Source: Candidatus Parcubacteria bacterium
GTDB taxonomy: Bacteria > Patescibacteriota > Patescibacteriia > PEXW01
DNA length: 36,433 bases
Assembly (NCBI GenBank): GCA_003597955.1
Contig: QZJU01000015.1
Coordinates: forward strand, 1-36,433
Reading direction: 5' to 3'
This document shows positions 1 to 6,189 of the stretch, in pieces. Numbering within the stretch: the stretch's first letter is position 1; every line of letters begins with the position of its first letter. The position numbers and the translations under genes were made by a program. Below the pieces are notes generated by a model. That model was not told the DNA's origin. It saw only the letters and a program-made list of their open reading frames with translations, and ran no database searches.

Positions 1-171
1 GCTCCTTTACTTCAGGAGCTATCGAGTGATGTTTTTTCATATGCCCATACGTTAATTAGTCTAGACCGTCGTGTCTAGTATATGGGGGTCAGTACAGGTC
101 GCGCAAAGTCTGGAAAGTATCAATTAAAGAAATTCAAGCACGAAAAGCTTTTAGTGGGGAGTTTGTAAAAT
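1..171 (+). pseudogene. possible frameshifted 3' end of an unrecognised gene
   Basis: Two coding-like stretches lie in different frames. Frame 1 is open from the window edge to a TAG at 76-78. The -1 frame is then open from a TAG at 57-59 to TAA at 169-171 and reads like a basic C-terminus (ending in KAFSGEFVK), with the AAA-lysine bias typical of the neighbours. Joining them needs one -1 shift near 73-78, where I see no slippery heptamer. A hairpin follows directly at 191-208, as expected at the end of a transcript. I do not recognise the product. The alternative is non-coding structured DNA: 68-73/80-85-type local hairpins such as CTAGAC...GTCTAG lie in the same stretch. Confidence 0.25.
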
Positions 172-190
172 AATTTCATGCCCGCGGATC

Positions 191-216
191 CGGGAATCTT
201 TATTTCCGTTTTTTTG
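191..216 (+). terminator. Rho-independent terminator
   Basis: A 7-bp stem (CGGGAAT with ATTTCCG, one G-T pair) and a 4-nt loop are followed directly by a run of seven T. It would end whatever is transcribed from the left edge. Its T-run runs straight into the -10 box of the next gene. Confidence 0.6.
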
Positions 217-217
217 G

Positions 218-223
218 TATACT
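218..223 (+). promoter_or_regulatory. -10 box of the YdeI-family gene, leaderless
   Basis: TATACT lies 6 nt before the ATG at 230, so transcription should begin at about the A of the start codon. No good -35 is visible, because the preceding bases are the terminator stem and T-run. Confidence 0.45.
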
Positions 224-229
224 TATTCC

Positions 230-535
230 ATGAAAAAAACAATTTCCGGCGGTGTCGCGCACAAAATGCCGCCAGATCTGAAAAAAGTCCTCATTGCTGA
301 TAAAGCGGCGCTTCGCTTATGGGAAGACATTACCCCGCTCAGCCGCAACGAGTGGATTTGTTGGGTTGAATTCGTAAAGACCAAAGCGACCAGAAAAGAC
401 CATATCAGAAGAGTTGTTTCAGAACTCAAAGAAGGAATGCGTCGGCCGTGTTGCTGGCTAGGCTGTACGCACCGCAAAGATAAGCCACTCAACCCCACCC
501 AAAAATTCATTCTCGGCAAAAAGTCGAAAAAATAA
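230..535 (+). CDS. YdeI/OmpD-associated family protein (OmdA domain)
   Basis: A 101-residue soluble protein. Its centre matches the YdeI/OmdA family: 'PPDLKKVL' near residue 15, then 'LWEDITPLSRNEWICWV' (30-46), and an end with 'RRPCCWLGC' (70-78). Family members have been called bacteriocin-protection proteins, but no reaction is established, so the function here is open. It is a single-domain, short version with a Lys-rich tail. The start is the only ATG in a sensible place, just after a -10 box, and there is no ribosome binding site. It stands alone between a terminator and the promoter of the next gene. Sure of the family, not of the role. Confidence 0.8.
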   Translation: MKKTISGGVAHKMPPDLKKVLIADKAALRLWEDITPLSRNEWICWVEFVKTKATRKDHIRRVVSELKEGMRRPCCWLGCTHRKDKPLNPTQKFILGKKSKK

Positions 536-583
536 TAATACGGCGGATCCGGCGGGACTTGGTTGATGGGATTTTGTTTTTAT

Positions 584-611
584 TTGCCAAATTAATCTAA
601 TTTGGTATCCT
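584..611 (+). promoter_or_regulatory. promoter of the alpha/beta hydrolase gene
   Basis: TTGCCA (584-589), a 16-nt spacer and TATCCT (606-611). The predicted start is near 618, giving a leader of about 5 nt before the ATG at 623. This argues against an upstream TTG start at 602, which would overlap the promoter. Confidence 0.6.
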
Positions 612-622
612 TTGTTGTGCTT

Positions 623-1660
623 ATGAAAAAATCCGCTCTTTATTTTGCGAGCCTATGCGTAGCTGCCACGATTGGCGCGGTGAGTTTTTGGTTATCGGCA
701 AAGAATTTTCCTGAATTTCAAGATGCGAGTTTTGTTAAGAACAGTGGCCAGGTATTATCCGAAACCAGGCAGGCGATTGCGCCCCAAGCGCCGCATCCCG
801 TTTCCTACCCAGCGCTTTTTGCCGAAGATTTTAACGGCAGTAATTTGGAAATAGGCGAGGTCCTTGCCCGGACCGAAACCTACACGCGGTATTACATTAC
901 TTATGCCAGCGGCGATCTGACGATATCCGGAATCATGAATGTTCCCAAAGGCGACGGGCCGTTTCCAGCCTTGGTGCTGAACCATGGCCATATTGATACA
1001 GATGTATACACAAACGGCCGGGGCTTGCGGCGCGAGCAGGATTTTTTCGCGCGCAATGGCTTCGTCGTTCTGCACACCGATTACCGCAACCACGCGCAAT
1101 CCAGCAAAGATAACCGCGATCGTTTGGCTGTCAGGTTTTCCTATGCTGAAGACGCAATCAATGCCGTTTATGCTTTGCGCCGGTCGGGGCTTTCGGTTAT
1201 TGACACCCAGAGGATTGGTATGCTTGGCCACTCGATGGGCGGCGGCGTGACTTTGGGATCGCTGGTGACCATTCCAGACCTTATCGACGCGGCCGTGCTC
1301 TATGCACCGGTATCGGGCGACATGCGCAAAAGTTTTGAACGCTGGATGGACGCAGACCAAGATTCAGTGGCGGAAATCGCTTCAGAATACGGACTGCCTG
1401 AGGCAGCCCCGGAATTTTGGGCAAATATTTCAGCCGAGACTTTTTATGGCAGGATCAGGGCGCCAGTTCATATTTATCACGGCACCACGGATGACAGTGT
1501 TCCGTTGGAATGGTCCAAAGATACATTGGAAAAATTACGGCAAGCCGGGGTTGCTGCCGAGCTGACTGTTTATCCGGCTGCACCGCACGAATTTACGAAT
1601 GACTGGCCGGCATTTATGAATAGCGCTCTGGATTTTTTCAAACAAAACCTCAAGTCCTAA
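623..1660 (+). CDS. membrane-anchored alpha/beta hydrolase (S9/dienelactone hydrolase-like)
   Basis: A 345-residue serine hydrolase with an N-terminal hydrophobic segment (about residues 5-25), so it is exported or anchored with the catalytic domain outside. The fold starts near residue 85. 'LNHGH' (about 119-123) is the oxyanion strand. The nucleophile is Ser204 in GHSMGG. Asp290 in 'HGTTDDSVP' and His322 in 'APHEF' complete the triad. This is the arrangement of prolyl-oligopeptidase-like and dienelactone-hydrolase-like enzymes; the substrate (peptide, ester or glycan ester) cannot be told. The ATG at 623 is preferred because the promoter ends at 611. Base composition looks more GC-rich than in the later operons, consistent with transfer, but I did not measure it. 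Confidence 0.85.
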   Translation: MKKSALYFASLCVAATIGAVSFWLSAKNFPEFQDASFVKNSGQVLSETRQAIAPQAPHPVSYPALFAEDFNGSNLEIGEVLARTETYTRYYITYASGDLTISGIMNVPKGDGPFPALVLNHGHIDTDVYTNGRGLRREQDFFARNGFVVLHTDYRNHAQSSKDNRDRLAVRFSYAEDAINAVYALRRSGLSVIDTQRIGMLGHSMGGGVTLGSLVTIPDLIDAAVLYAPVSGDMRKSFERWMDADQDSVAEIASEYGLPEAAPEFWANISAETFYGRIRAPVHIYHGTTDDSVPLEWSKDTLEKLRQAGVAAELTVYPAAPHEFTNDWPAFMNSALDFFKQNLKS

Positions 1661-1681
1661 TCAAAGCGCGATTTTTTAAAA

Positions 1682-1711
1682 TAAAAAAGCCGGACCAAGA
1701 AATCTGGCCCG
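1682..1711 (-). terminator. Rho-independent terminator of the reverse-strand gene pair
   Basis: On the reverse strand, a 7-bp stem (CGGGCCA with TGGTCCG, one G-T pair) and a 7-nt loop are followed after two bases by six T. It lies just after the reverse-strand gene ending at 1743 and also separates it from the converging hydrolase gene. Confidence 0.65.
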
Positions 1712-1742
1712 TCTTATTAAAGATCATCTAATCATTGTCCCC

Positions 1743-2132
1743 TTAAAAGTTGGTTTTGAAAGGTTTCGGCAATTTGTAGGTCCTGTAAATGAAATCGTCA
1801 ACCGGATCGCTTTTAATCGAAGGCAAGTTATGGTCAAATTCCGCTGTGTAAGTCCGGGTCACTGGAAAATTGAAAATTATACCGCCTGACCCGATGGTCT
1901 GCTTGACTTCGACCGAACGATTACCCGTTCGTTCCGCCGTGTCAATAATCCGCCTGGAATCGTCCTCGGCGATTTCGTCAATCTCGTCGGCATAATCTTT
2001 TTTGCTGGCCGCGAAGAAAGCCGGCCAAAACAAGAAAGCGGCCGGACCGATCATTACCGACAACAAGCCGCTGGCGACCGTGGCCCCGAGCGCAGAGGGG
2101 CCGTTGCTGGTGGATTTTCTGATGCGTGCCAT
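1743..2132 (-). CDS. unrecognised small membrane protein
   Basis: A 129-residue protein that I do not recognise. A short basic N-terminus is followed by a hydrophobic, Gly/Ala-rich segment (about residues 14-42, containing 'MIGPAAFLFWPAFFA'), then an acidic stretch (KDYADEIDEIAEDD) and a soluble beta-rich C-terminus. This suggests a single-pass or hairpin-anchored protein. It begins 4 nt after the stop of the upstream partner gene, so the two are co-transcribed. AGGT upstream of its ATG is a weak ribosome site. The pair has its own promoter and terminator. The forward-strand reading of this stretch is judged a shadow. Confidence 0.6.
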   Translation of the reverse strand: MARIRKSTSNGPSALGATVASGLLSVMIGPAAFLFWPAFFAASKKDYADEIDEIAEDDSRRIIDTAERTGNRSVEVKQTIGSGGIIFNFPVTRTYTAEFDHNLPSIKSDPVDDFIYRTYKLPKPFKTNF

Positions 2133-2136
2133 TTTC

Positions 2137-2478
2137 TTACCTCACTTTCACCCGCGTGCGGAGATAAGAAGTTTCGGCTTCGCTAAAGAATATTCTTTTC
2201 CGACCCGCGAAACCGCCGGTTTCTATTTCGATTTCCGTTTCACCCGGAAGCCGATGTGCCAACCAGGTGCAGGCAATGGCCGCGTGATTATTCGAAATGC
2301 TTCGGATAGTCAGGTTCCGCTCTTCGGCCCGTTTCGTGGCCAGCGCGTTATTCGCCCATTTGACGACATCAAACGGGACTTTCTCTGCCGCGACAGCCAA
2401 AGGCGAAGGCGGCGGAGTTAACATCGGGAAAGCGTTCCTGTAGGCAACCGGCAGCAAATCGTCGTCGTTTTGATACAT
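2137..2478 (-). CDS. unrecognised small protein, first gene of an orphan pair
   Basis: A 113-residue protein, probably cytoplasmic, with no motif I can name. It starts with an acidic MYQNDDDLLP segment, has a proline run (TPPPSP) and ends with a basic tail. The ATG at 2478 is chosen over longer readings because a strong Shine-Dalgarno site (GGAAGGAGAG) sits 5-7 nt upstream, one of the few clear ones in the window. A longer start at 2595 would place the coding sequence across the promoter. The gene has a strong promoter and a 5' leader of about 64 nt, unlike the leaderless neighbours. It is followed at 4 nt by the membrane-protein gene. Function unknown. Confidence 0.6.
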   Translation of the reverse strand: MYQNDDDLLPVAYRNAFPMLTPPPSPLAVAAEKVPFDVVKWANNALATKRAEERNLTIRSISNNHAAIACTWLAHRLPGETEIEIETGGFAGRKRIFFSEAETSYLRTRVKVR

Positions 2479-2548
2479 AAAAACTCTCCTTCCAATGTTG
2501 TTGGGGTTTGTAAAAGTCCATTTTTTGGCTGGTTTTTGTTCCAAAATA

Positions 2549-2576
2549 ATTATATGTCCGGCCGGCTTTTTGTCAA
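2549..2576 (-). promoter_or_regulatory. strong promoter of the orphan gene pair
   Basis: Reverse strand: consensus TTGACA (2576-2571), a 16-nt spacer and consensus TATAAT (2554-2549), the best promoter in the window. The predicted start is near 2542. The -35 abuts the repeated GC-rich element at 2575-2591. Confidence 0.8.
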
Positions 2577-2591
2577 CCCCGCACCACTTTC
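2571..2591 (-). repeat. 21-bp promoter-associated repeat, copy 1
   Basis: The reverse strand here (GAAAGTGGTGCGGGG running into TTGACA) is identical over 21 bp to the forward strand at 36133-36153. In both places the GC-rich block sits immediately upstream of and overlaps the -35 box. A third copy of the block, in opposite orientation, lies at 36041-36059. Confidence 0.9.
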
Positions 2592-2690
2592 GCAAAATGC
2601 TTAAATTATAGCTTAGGGACTGAAGATTGCCAGAGCGAATTAAAGATTTTAAGGTCGGAAATCCGCAAAATTGCGCTAAAAGCCCAAAAA

Positions 2691-2948
2691 GTGATAAGCT
2701 ACCAAATGCCGGCTTTCAAACTGAATGGGTACTTGGTGAATTATGCGGCCTTTAAAGATCATTTGAGCTTGTTTCCGGGCTCTTCCGGCGTAAGAAAGTT
2801 TAAAAAATATTTGCGCAAATACAAGTGGTTAAAAGGCACGGTTCAGTTTTCTTTGACCAAGCCGTTGCAATTGGGCCTGGTGAGAAAAATCGTGAGGTTC
2901 AGGCTAAAAGAAAATTTAGCCAAGCGAAAATTAGCGAAAAAAGATTAA
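2691..2948 (+). CDS. DUF1801-family protein, apparently 5'-truncated
   Basis: An 85-residue reading from GTG. 'VISYQMPAFKLNG' then 'YAAFKDHLSLFP' and 'GTVQFSLTKPL' with 'KIVRFRLKEN' match the DUF1801 (YdhG/iron-chaperone-like) family, whose members run about 115-125 residues. The missing N-terminal helices are still readable in frame upstream (about 2601-2690, ending 'LKILRSEIRKIALKAQK'), but no ATG, GTG or TTG is in frame before the TAA at 2547-2549. The expected start would fall inside or next to the repeat at 2571-2591. The gene is therefore either a decaying remnant or translated from the internal GTG. It precedes the VOC gene by 13 nt. Function of the family is not firmly known. Confidence 0.6.
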   Translation: MISYQMPAFKLNGYLVNYAAFKDHLSLFPGSSGVRKFKKYLRKYKWLKGTVQFSLTKPLQLGLVRKIVRFRLKENLAKRKLAKKD

Positions 2949-2961
2949 AAAAGTAAAATTT

Positions 2962-3360
2962 ATGCCAAACCGAATCGTGCATTTTGAGATCCAAGCTGAT
3001 GATCCGCAAAGAGCAATTGTTTTTTATCAGACGGTTTTTGGCTGGGAATTTCCCAAATGGCTGGACGAGCCGCCGTATTGGGGCGTGATGACGGCGACGC
3101 AGGAAAGCAAAGAGCCGGGCATTAATGGCGGTTTATTGCCCAGGCCGGCCAAAACTCCAGGCTTGGGCTTTGGCACAAACGCATTTGTCTGCACTGTGCA
3201 GGTTGAGAATTTTGACGAGATCGCGGCAAAAATTGAAAAAGCCGGGGGCAAAGTCGCTTTACCCAAACAAGCCATCATGGGCATTGCCTGGCAGGGTTAT
3301 TTTTTGGATACCGAAGGCAATACTTTCGGCATCCATCAGCCAGACAAGAACGCGAAGTGA
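2962..3360 (+). CDS. VOC (glyoxalase/bleomycin-resistance fold) family protein
   Basis: A 132-residue protein with the paired beta-alpha-beta-beta-beta layout of the vicinal-oxygen-chelate superfamily. It opens with 'IVHFEIQADDPQRAIVFYQ' (about 4-22), followed by 'VFGWEF', and closes with 'GYFLDTEGNTFGIHQP' (about 112-127). His7 and Glu9, in strand 1, are possible metal ligands, but the usual glyoxalase I set is not complete enough to call that enzyme. Many single-domain members have unknown substrates. There is no ribosome site upstream. It follows the DUF1801 remnant closely. Confidence 0.8.
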   Translation: MPNRIVHFEIQADDPQRAIVFYQTVFGWEFPKWLDEPPYWGVMTATQESKEPGINGGLLPRPAKTPGLGFGTNAFVCTVQVENFDEIAAKIEKAGGKVALPKQAIMGIAWQGYFLDTEGNTFGIHQPDKNAK

Positions 3361-3385
3361 TTCGTTATCGATTTTAATAATTTTT

Positions 3386-3769
3386 GTGACTGAATTTGAG
3401 TTTCAGGATTTAGTCGAGAAAACCATCAAAGAAATTCCCGCCAAGCTCCGAGAAAAAATTCAGAATGTGGTTTTTACGGTCGAGCCCGATGCTCGTGTGC
3501 CGCAAGGGAATGAAATTAAAATAAGCCGCGGCAATTTTTTATTGGGTTTGTACCAGGGCGTGCCTTTGACCCGGCGGGGGATCCATTACAGCCTGGCATT
3601 GCCGGACAAAATCACTTTTTTCAAAAAGAATATCGAAAAGATTTCCGACAACGATCCGGCAAAAATCGCCAAGAATTTAAAGGCTGTGGTTCTGCACGAG
3701 ATCGCGCACTATTTCGGTTTTTCCGAAGCCGAAATCCGGAAAATGGAAAAAGCCAAAAACCCTGGTTAA
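3386..3769 (+). CDS. small zinc metallopeptidase (zincin, DUF1025/Zn_peptidase_2 type)
   Basis: A 127-residue protein with the HExxHxxGxxE signature near its end (His104, Glu105, His108, Glu114 in 'HEIAHYFGFSE'), typical of the small Zn_peptidase_2 zincin family found widely in bacteria; substrates are not established. The N-terminal part 'EFEFQDLVEKTIKEIP' is also family-like. The start is taken as GTG 3386, because the homologous part begins there and everything upstream overlaps the VOC gene in another frame. No signal peptide, so cytoplasmic. It is followed by a strong hairpin at 3775-3815 that probably ends its transcript. Confidence 0.75.
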   Translation: MTEFEFQDLVEKTIKEIPAKLREKIQNVVFTVEPDARVPQGNEIKISRGNFLLGLYQGVPLTRRGIHYSLALPDKITFFKKNIEKISDNDPAKIAKNLKAVVLHEIAHYFGFSEAEIRKMEKAKNPG

Positions 3770-3774
3770 CCTAG

Positions 3775-3815
3775 GGAAAAAAGCCCGTTTTTCTTTGACA
3801 GAAAGGCTTTTTTCC
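3775..3815 (+). terminator. hairpin between zincin gene and glycan operon, overlapping a promoter
   Basis: A perfect 11-bp stem (GGAAAAAAGCC 3775-3785 with GGCTTTTTTCC 3805-3815) can be extended by an inner TTTCT/AGAAA stem. The right arm carries the T-run. It can act as a terminator, but the -35 box of the next gene sits in its loop and the right arm fills the spacer. Confidence 0.55.
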
Positions 3816-3823
3816 GGTAATTT
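3795..3823 (+). promoter_or_regulatory. promoter of the glycan operon, leaderless
   Basis: TTGACA (3795-3800), a 17-nt spacer and TAATTT (3818-3823). The predicted start coincides with the ATG at 3830, so the first glycosyltransferase mRNA would have no leader. Confidence 0.6.
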
Positions 3824-3829
3824 CAGGCC

Positions 3830-4732
3830 ATGCCTGAACCAAAAGAACTCGCGGTTATAATTGTCAGTTGGCGGGTTAAAACTCAATTGCGTGACTGCTT
3901 GGAAAGCATTTACGCTTTAGCCGAACCTCAACAGCCGGGTGAAGTTTTTGTGGTTGATAATCATTCCAATGACGGAACGAATGAAATGTTGAAAGCGGAT
4001 TTTAGGCAAGTCAAATTGATCGCCAACCAGGAGAATCTGGGATTTGCCAAAGCCAATAACCATGCCCTGGCCCAGACCCAAAAACCTTTTATTTTTTTTC
4101 TAAACCCGGATACCAAAGTAACCGAGGGTGCTTTTGCTAGAATGCTCCAAGTTTTTGAAAGGCATGAACGCGCCGGCATAGTCGGGCCCAAGCTTTTGAA
4201 TCCTGACAATTCATTGCAAAAATCCGTTAGAAATTTGCCCACGCCTTTGGCCCTGGTCGCGATTTTTTTAAAAATGCGTTTTTGGTGGCCGAATTTTCCG
4301 CCGTTAAAAAAATATTTGCAAATCGATTTTGATTACGACCGCGAGCAATCGGTCGGCCAGGTTATGGGCGCGGCCTTTTTGGTCCGGCGGAAAGTTTTTG
4401 AAGAAATTGGAAATCTTGATGAAAAGTTCTGGATTTGGTTTGAAGAGGTGGATTTTTGCATGCGGGCCAAAAACGCGGACTGGGAAACATGGTATACACC
4501 CGAAGCGAAGATTTTTCATACAGGCGGTGAAAGTTTCAGCCGCCAAAGTTCATTTCGGAAACAACGACAGTGGTTTGCCAGTGTTTTAAAATACAGCCAG
4601 AAACATTTTAATTATTTCTCAACTTTTTGTTTGTTTGTGTTTGGGGTTTTTAGTTTGCTTGGCACGGGGACAGTGCAGCTATGCCAAAAAATTATCGCGC
4701 GGCCGGCGAAAGTCGGCTCGTTGCAATTATGA
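3830..4732 (+). CDS. GT2 family glycosyltransferase (rhamnosyltransferase-like), membrane-attached
   Basis: A 300-residue GT-A fold enzyme, first gene of the glycan operon. It should transfer a sugar from a nucleotide donor to a lipid-linked glycan at the inner membrane face. Seen: 'VVDNHSNDGT' (41-50, nucleotide binding), 'NLGFAKANNHAL' (69-80), 'NPDT' (92-95, in the place of the DXD metal site), and 'FEEVDFCMR' (204-212, catalytic ED region). A hydrophobic C-terminal segment (about 262-285) probably anchors it. This is the WbbL/rhamnosyltransferase-like subgroup, but donor and acceptor cannot be read from sequence. Its stop overlaps the next gene's start (ATGA at 4729-4732). Confidence 0.88.
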   Translation: MPEPKELAVIIVSWRVKTQLRDCLESIYALAEPQQPGEVFVVDNHSNDGTNEMLKADFRQVKLIANQENLGFAKANNHALAQTQKPFIFFLNPDTKVTEGAFARMLQVFERHERAGIVGPKLLNPDNSLQKSVRNLPTPLALVAIFLKMRFWWPNFPPLKKYLQIDFDYDREQSVGQVMGAAFLVRRKVFEEIGNLDEKFWIWFEEVDFCMRAKNADWETWYTPEAKIFHTGGESFSRQSSFRKQRQWFASVLKYSQKHFNYFSTFCLFVFGVFSLLGTGTVQLCQKIIARPAKVGSLQL

Positions 4733-6189
4733 AAGGCAAGACGATTTTATTGTTGGTTTTCGCCTTAATCGGCCTGGAGGCCGCCTCATTTCTGGCCTGG
4801 CGGTTCCCAAGTTTTGGGGTTTTTGCCTGGCTGATTATCGTCGGTTTGGTCGTGGCAGTGAGTTTAGTAAAATTGGAATTTGGGTTAAGTTGGGTTATAG
4901 CGGAATTGATTTTGGGCGGCAAAGGGTATTTGTTTTCTTTACCCCTGGGCAATTTTGATTTGTCCATCCGCCTGGGAATTTTTTCAGCGGTGTTTTTGGT
5001 TTGGGTCTTGCGCGCGGTAAAAACTAAGAATTTTTGGGGGAGCCAATATAACTTTCGCTGGCTTTGGATAGGCTTGGGCGGAATCGTTGTTTGGGCTGGG
5101 CTTATTGGTTTATTGCGCGGCAATGGTTTGAAAGCGGTTTTTTTGGACGCAAACGCCTTTTTATTCTTAGGCCTAGTCCCGGCTTTTGGTTGCCTGAAAA
5201 GCCGGAAAGATTTTTTTAGCCTTTGCAATTTTATAGCCGCGGCTTTGATCGTTTTGGCTTTGAAAACCGGCTTGACCCAAGGTTTATTCAACCACCTGCC
5301 CTCGACTTCTTTGGCGGATTATTATAAATGGATCCGCGATACGGGCGTGGGGGAAATCACCTTCATTATTGGGCACCTGTACCGGGTTTTTTTTCAAAGC
5401 CAGGTGTTTGGCTTGCTGGGTTTCTTTTTGGGCATTGGTTTGGTTATGGCGCAACCCAAGTTTCGATGGTTGTGGACGGGAGTTGCCGGTTTATCGGTTT
5501 TCGTCGTCATCACCAGCCTCTCCCGAAGTTTTTGGCTGGGCGGCGGCGTAGCTCTGGTAATGGGCTTGATTGGTTTACTGGCGATAAAAAGCGCGCGCCA
5601 AGGTTTTGGCAGAGTAATTTTTCATAGTGCCGTTGCCGGACTAATTGGATATTTGGGTTTTATGTGGGTTTTGAATTTCCCTTATCTGTGGGGCGGGGGA
5701 ATCCAGGGCGGCTCGCTGGTTAGAATACGGACCGACATTAGTTCCGAATCAGCGGCTTCCAGCCGGAAGGAGCTTTTGCCCGTGATAAACCAAGCGATTT
5801 TAGATCATCCCTATACAGGCAGCGGCTTTGGCACGGCCTTGACTTACCGCACTAAAGATCCCCGGGTGAATAAAAACGGCAATGCCCAAGGCACGCTATA
5901 CACAACCACGGCTTTTGAGCTGGGTTATAACGCCCTGGCTCTGCAATTTGGTCTGCCGTTTTTTTTGGGCTACCTTTTAGTTTTATTCACGATTTTAAAA
6001 AAGGGGATTGTCTTGTTTAAACTCGAAAGCCGGCACCGGGCAATTATTGCCGGTCTGGTTTTAAGCCTGATTGCCGTGTTTGCCTTACACGCGACCACAC
6101 CATATTTAAATCATCCTTTGGGCTTGGGTATTTTGATGCTGGCTTTATGCGCCTTTGCAATTTTTGACCCGCGATATGAACGAAATTGA
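4729..6189 (+). CDS. O-antigen ligase/polymerase-like membrane protein (Wzy/WaaL superfamily)
   Basis: A 486-residue polytopic protein of about ten to twelve membrane segments. A long outer loop (about residues 325-400) holds 'RKELLPVINQAILDHPYTGSGFG', the region conserved in the O-antigen ligase/Wzy family (PF04932), with Arg residues before it. Such proteins polymerise or ligate lipid-linked oligosaccharides on the outer face of the membrane. As CPR bacteria lack LPS, polymerising a surface glycan or glycosylating S-layer protein is more likely than LPS ligation; this is inference. The ATG at 4729 gives the standard 4-nt overlap; a start at 4681 would overlap the previous gene by 52 nt. No flippase is seen in the cluster. 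Confidence 0.85.
   Translation: MKGKTILLLVFALIGLEAASFLAWRFPSFGVFAWLIIVGLVVAVSLVKLEFGLSWVIAELILGGKGYLFSLPLGNFDLSIRLGIFSAVFLVWVLRAVKTKNFWGSQYNFRWLWIGLGGIVVWAGLIGLLRGNGLKAVFLDANAFLFLGLVPAFGCLKSRKDFFSLCNFIAAALIVLALKTGLTQGLFNHLPSTSLADYYKWIRDTGVGEITFIIGHLYRVFFQSQVFGLLGFFLGIGLVMAQPKFRWLWTGVAGLSVFVVITSLSRSFWLGGGVALVMGLIGLLAIKSARQGFGRVIFHSAVAGLIGYLGFMWVLNFPYLWGGGIQGGSLVRIRTDISSESAASSRKELLPVINQAILDHPYTGSGFGTALTYRTKDPRVNKNGNAQGTLYTTTAFELGYNALALQFGLPFFLGYLLVLFTILKKGIVLFKLESRHRAIIAGLVLSLIAVFALHATTPYLNHPLGLGILMLALCAFAIFDPRYERN

Noticed and set aside
1-20. tRNA anticodon-arm-like hairpin with a 7-nt loop
   Set aside because: Position 37 would be a pyrimidine, and no T-arm or acceptor sequence follows.
76-171. 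TAG read-through or TAG recoding to keep frame 1 open
   Set aside because: TAG is a normal stop elsewhere (e.g. priA at 36023-36025), and the frame after it has unusual AAG-rich codons compared with the alternative frame.
184-552. GCGGATCCGG occurring at 184-193 and 543-552
   Set aside because: Only 10 bp and largely a BamHI-type palindrome, too short to call a repeat.
755-1360. 201-codon reverse-strand open frame inside the hydrolase gene
   Set aside because: It lies fully antisense to a clear catalytic-triad enzyme, has no promoter or ribosome site, and its composition reads as a mirror of a GC-rich gene.
2002-2421. 139-codon forward open frame across the two reverse-strand orphan genes
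   Set aside because: The reverse reading has promoter, ribosome site, tight spacing and terminator, and the forward reading has none and ends in an Arg run typical of a shadow frame.
4692-5291. 199-codon reverse-strand open frame under the O-antigen ligase-like gene
   Set aside because: Lys/Pro/Thr-rich shadow of a hydrophobic membrane protein, without start signals.
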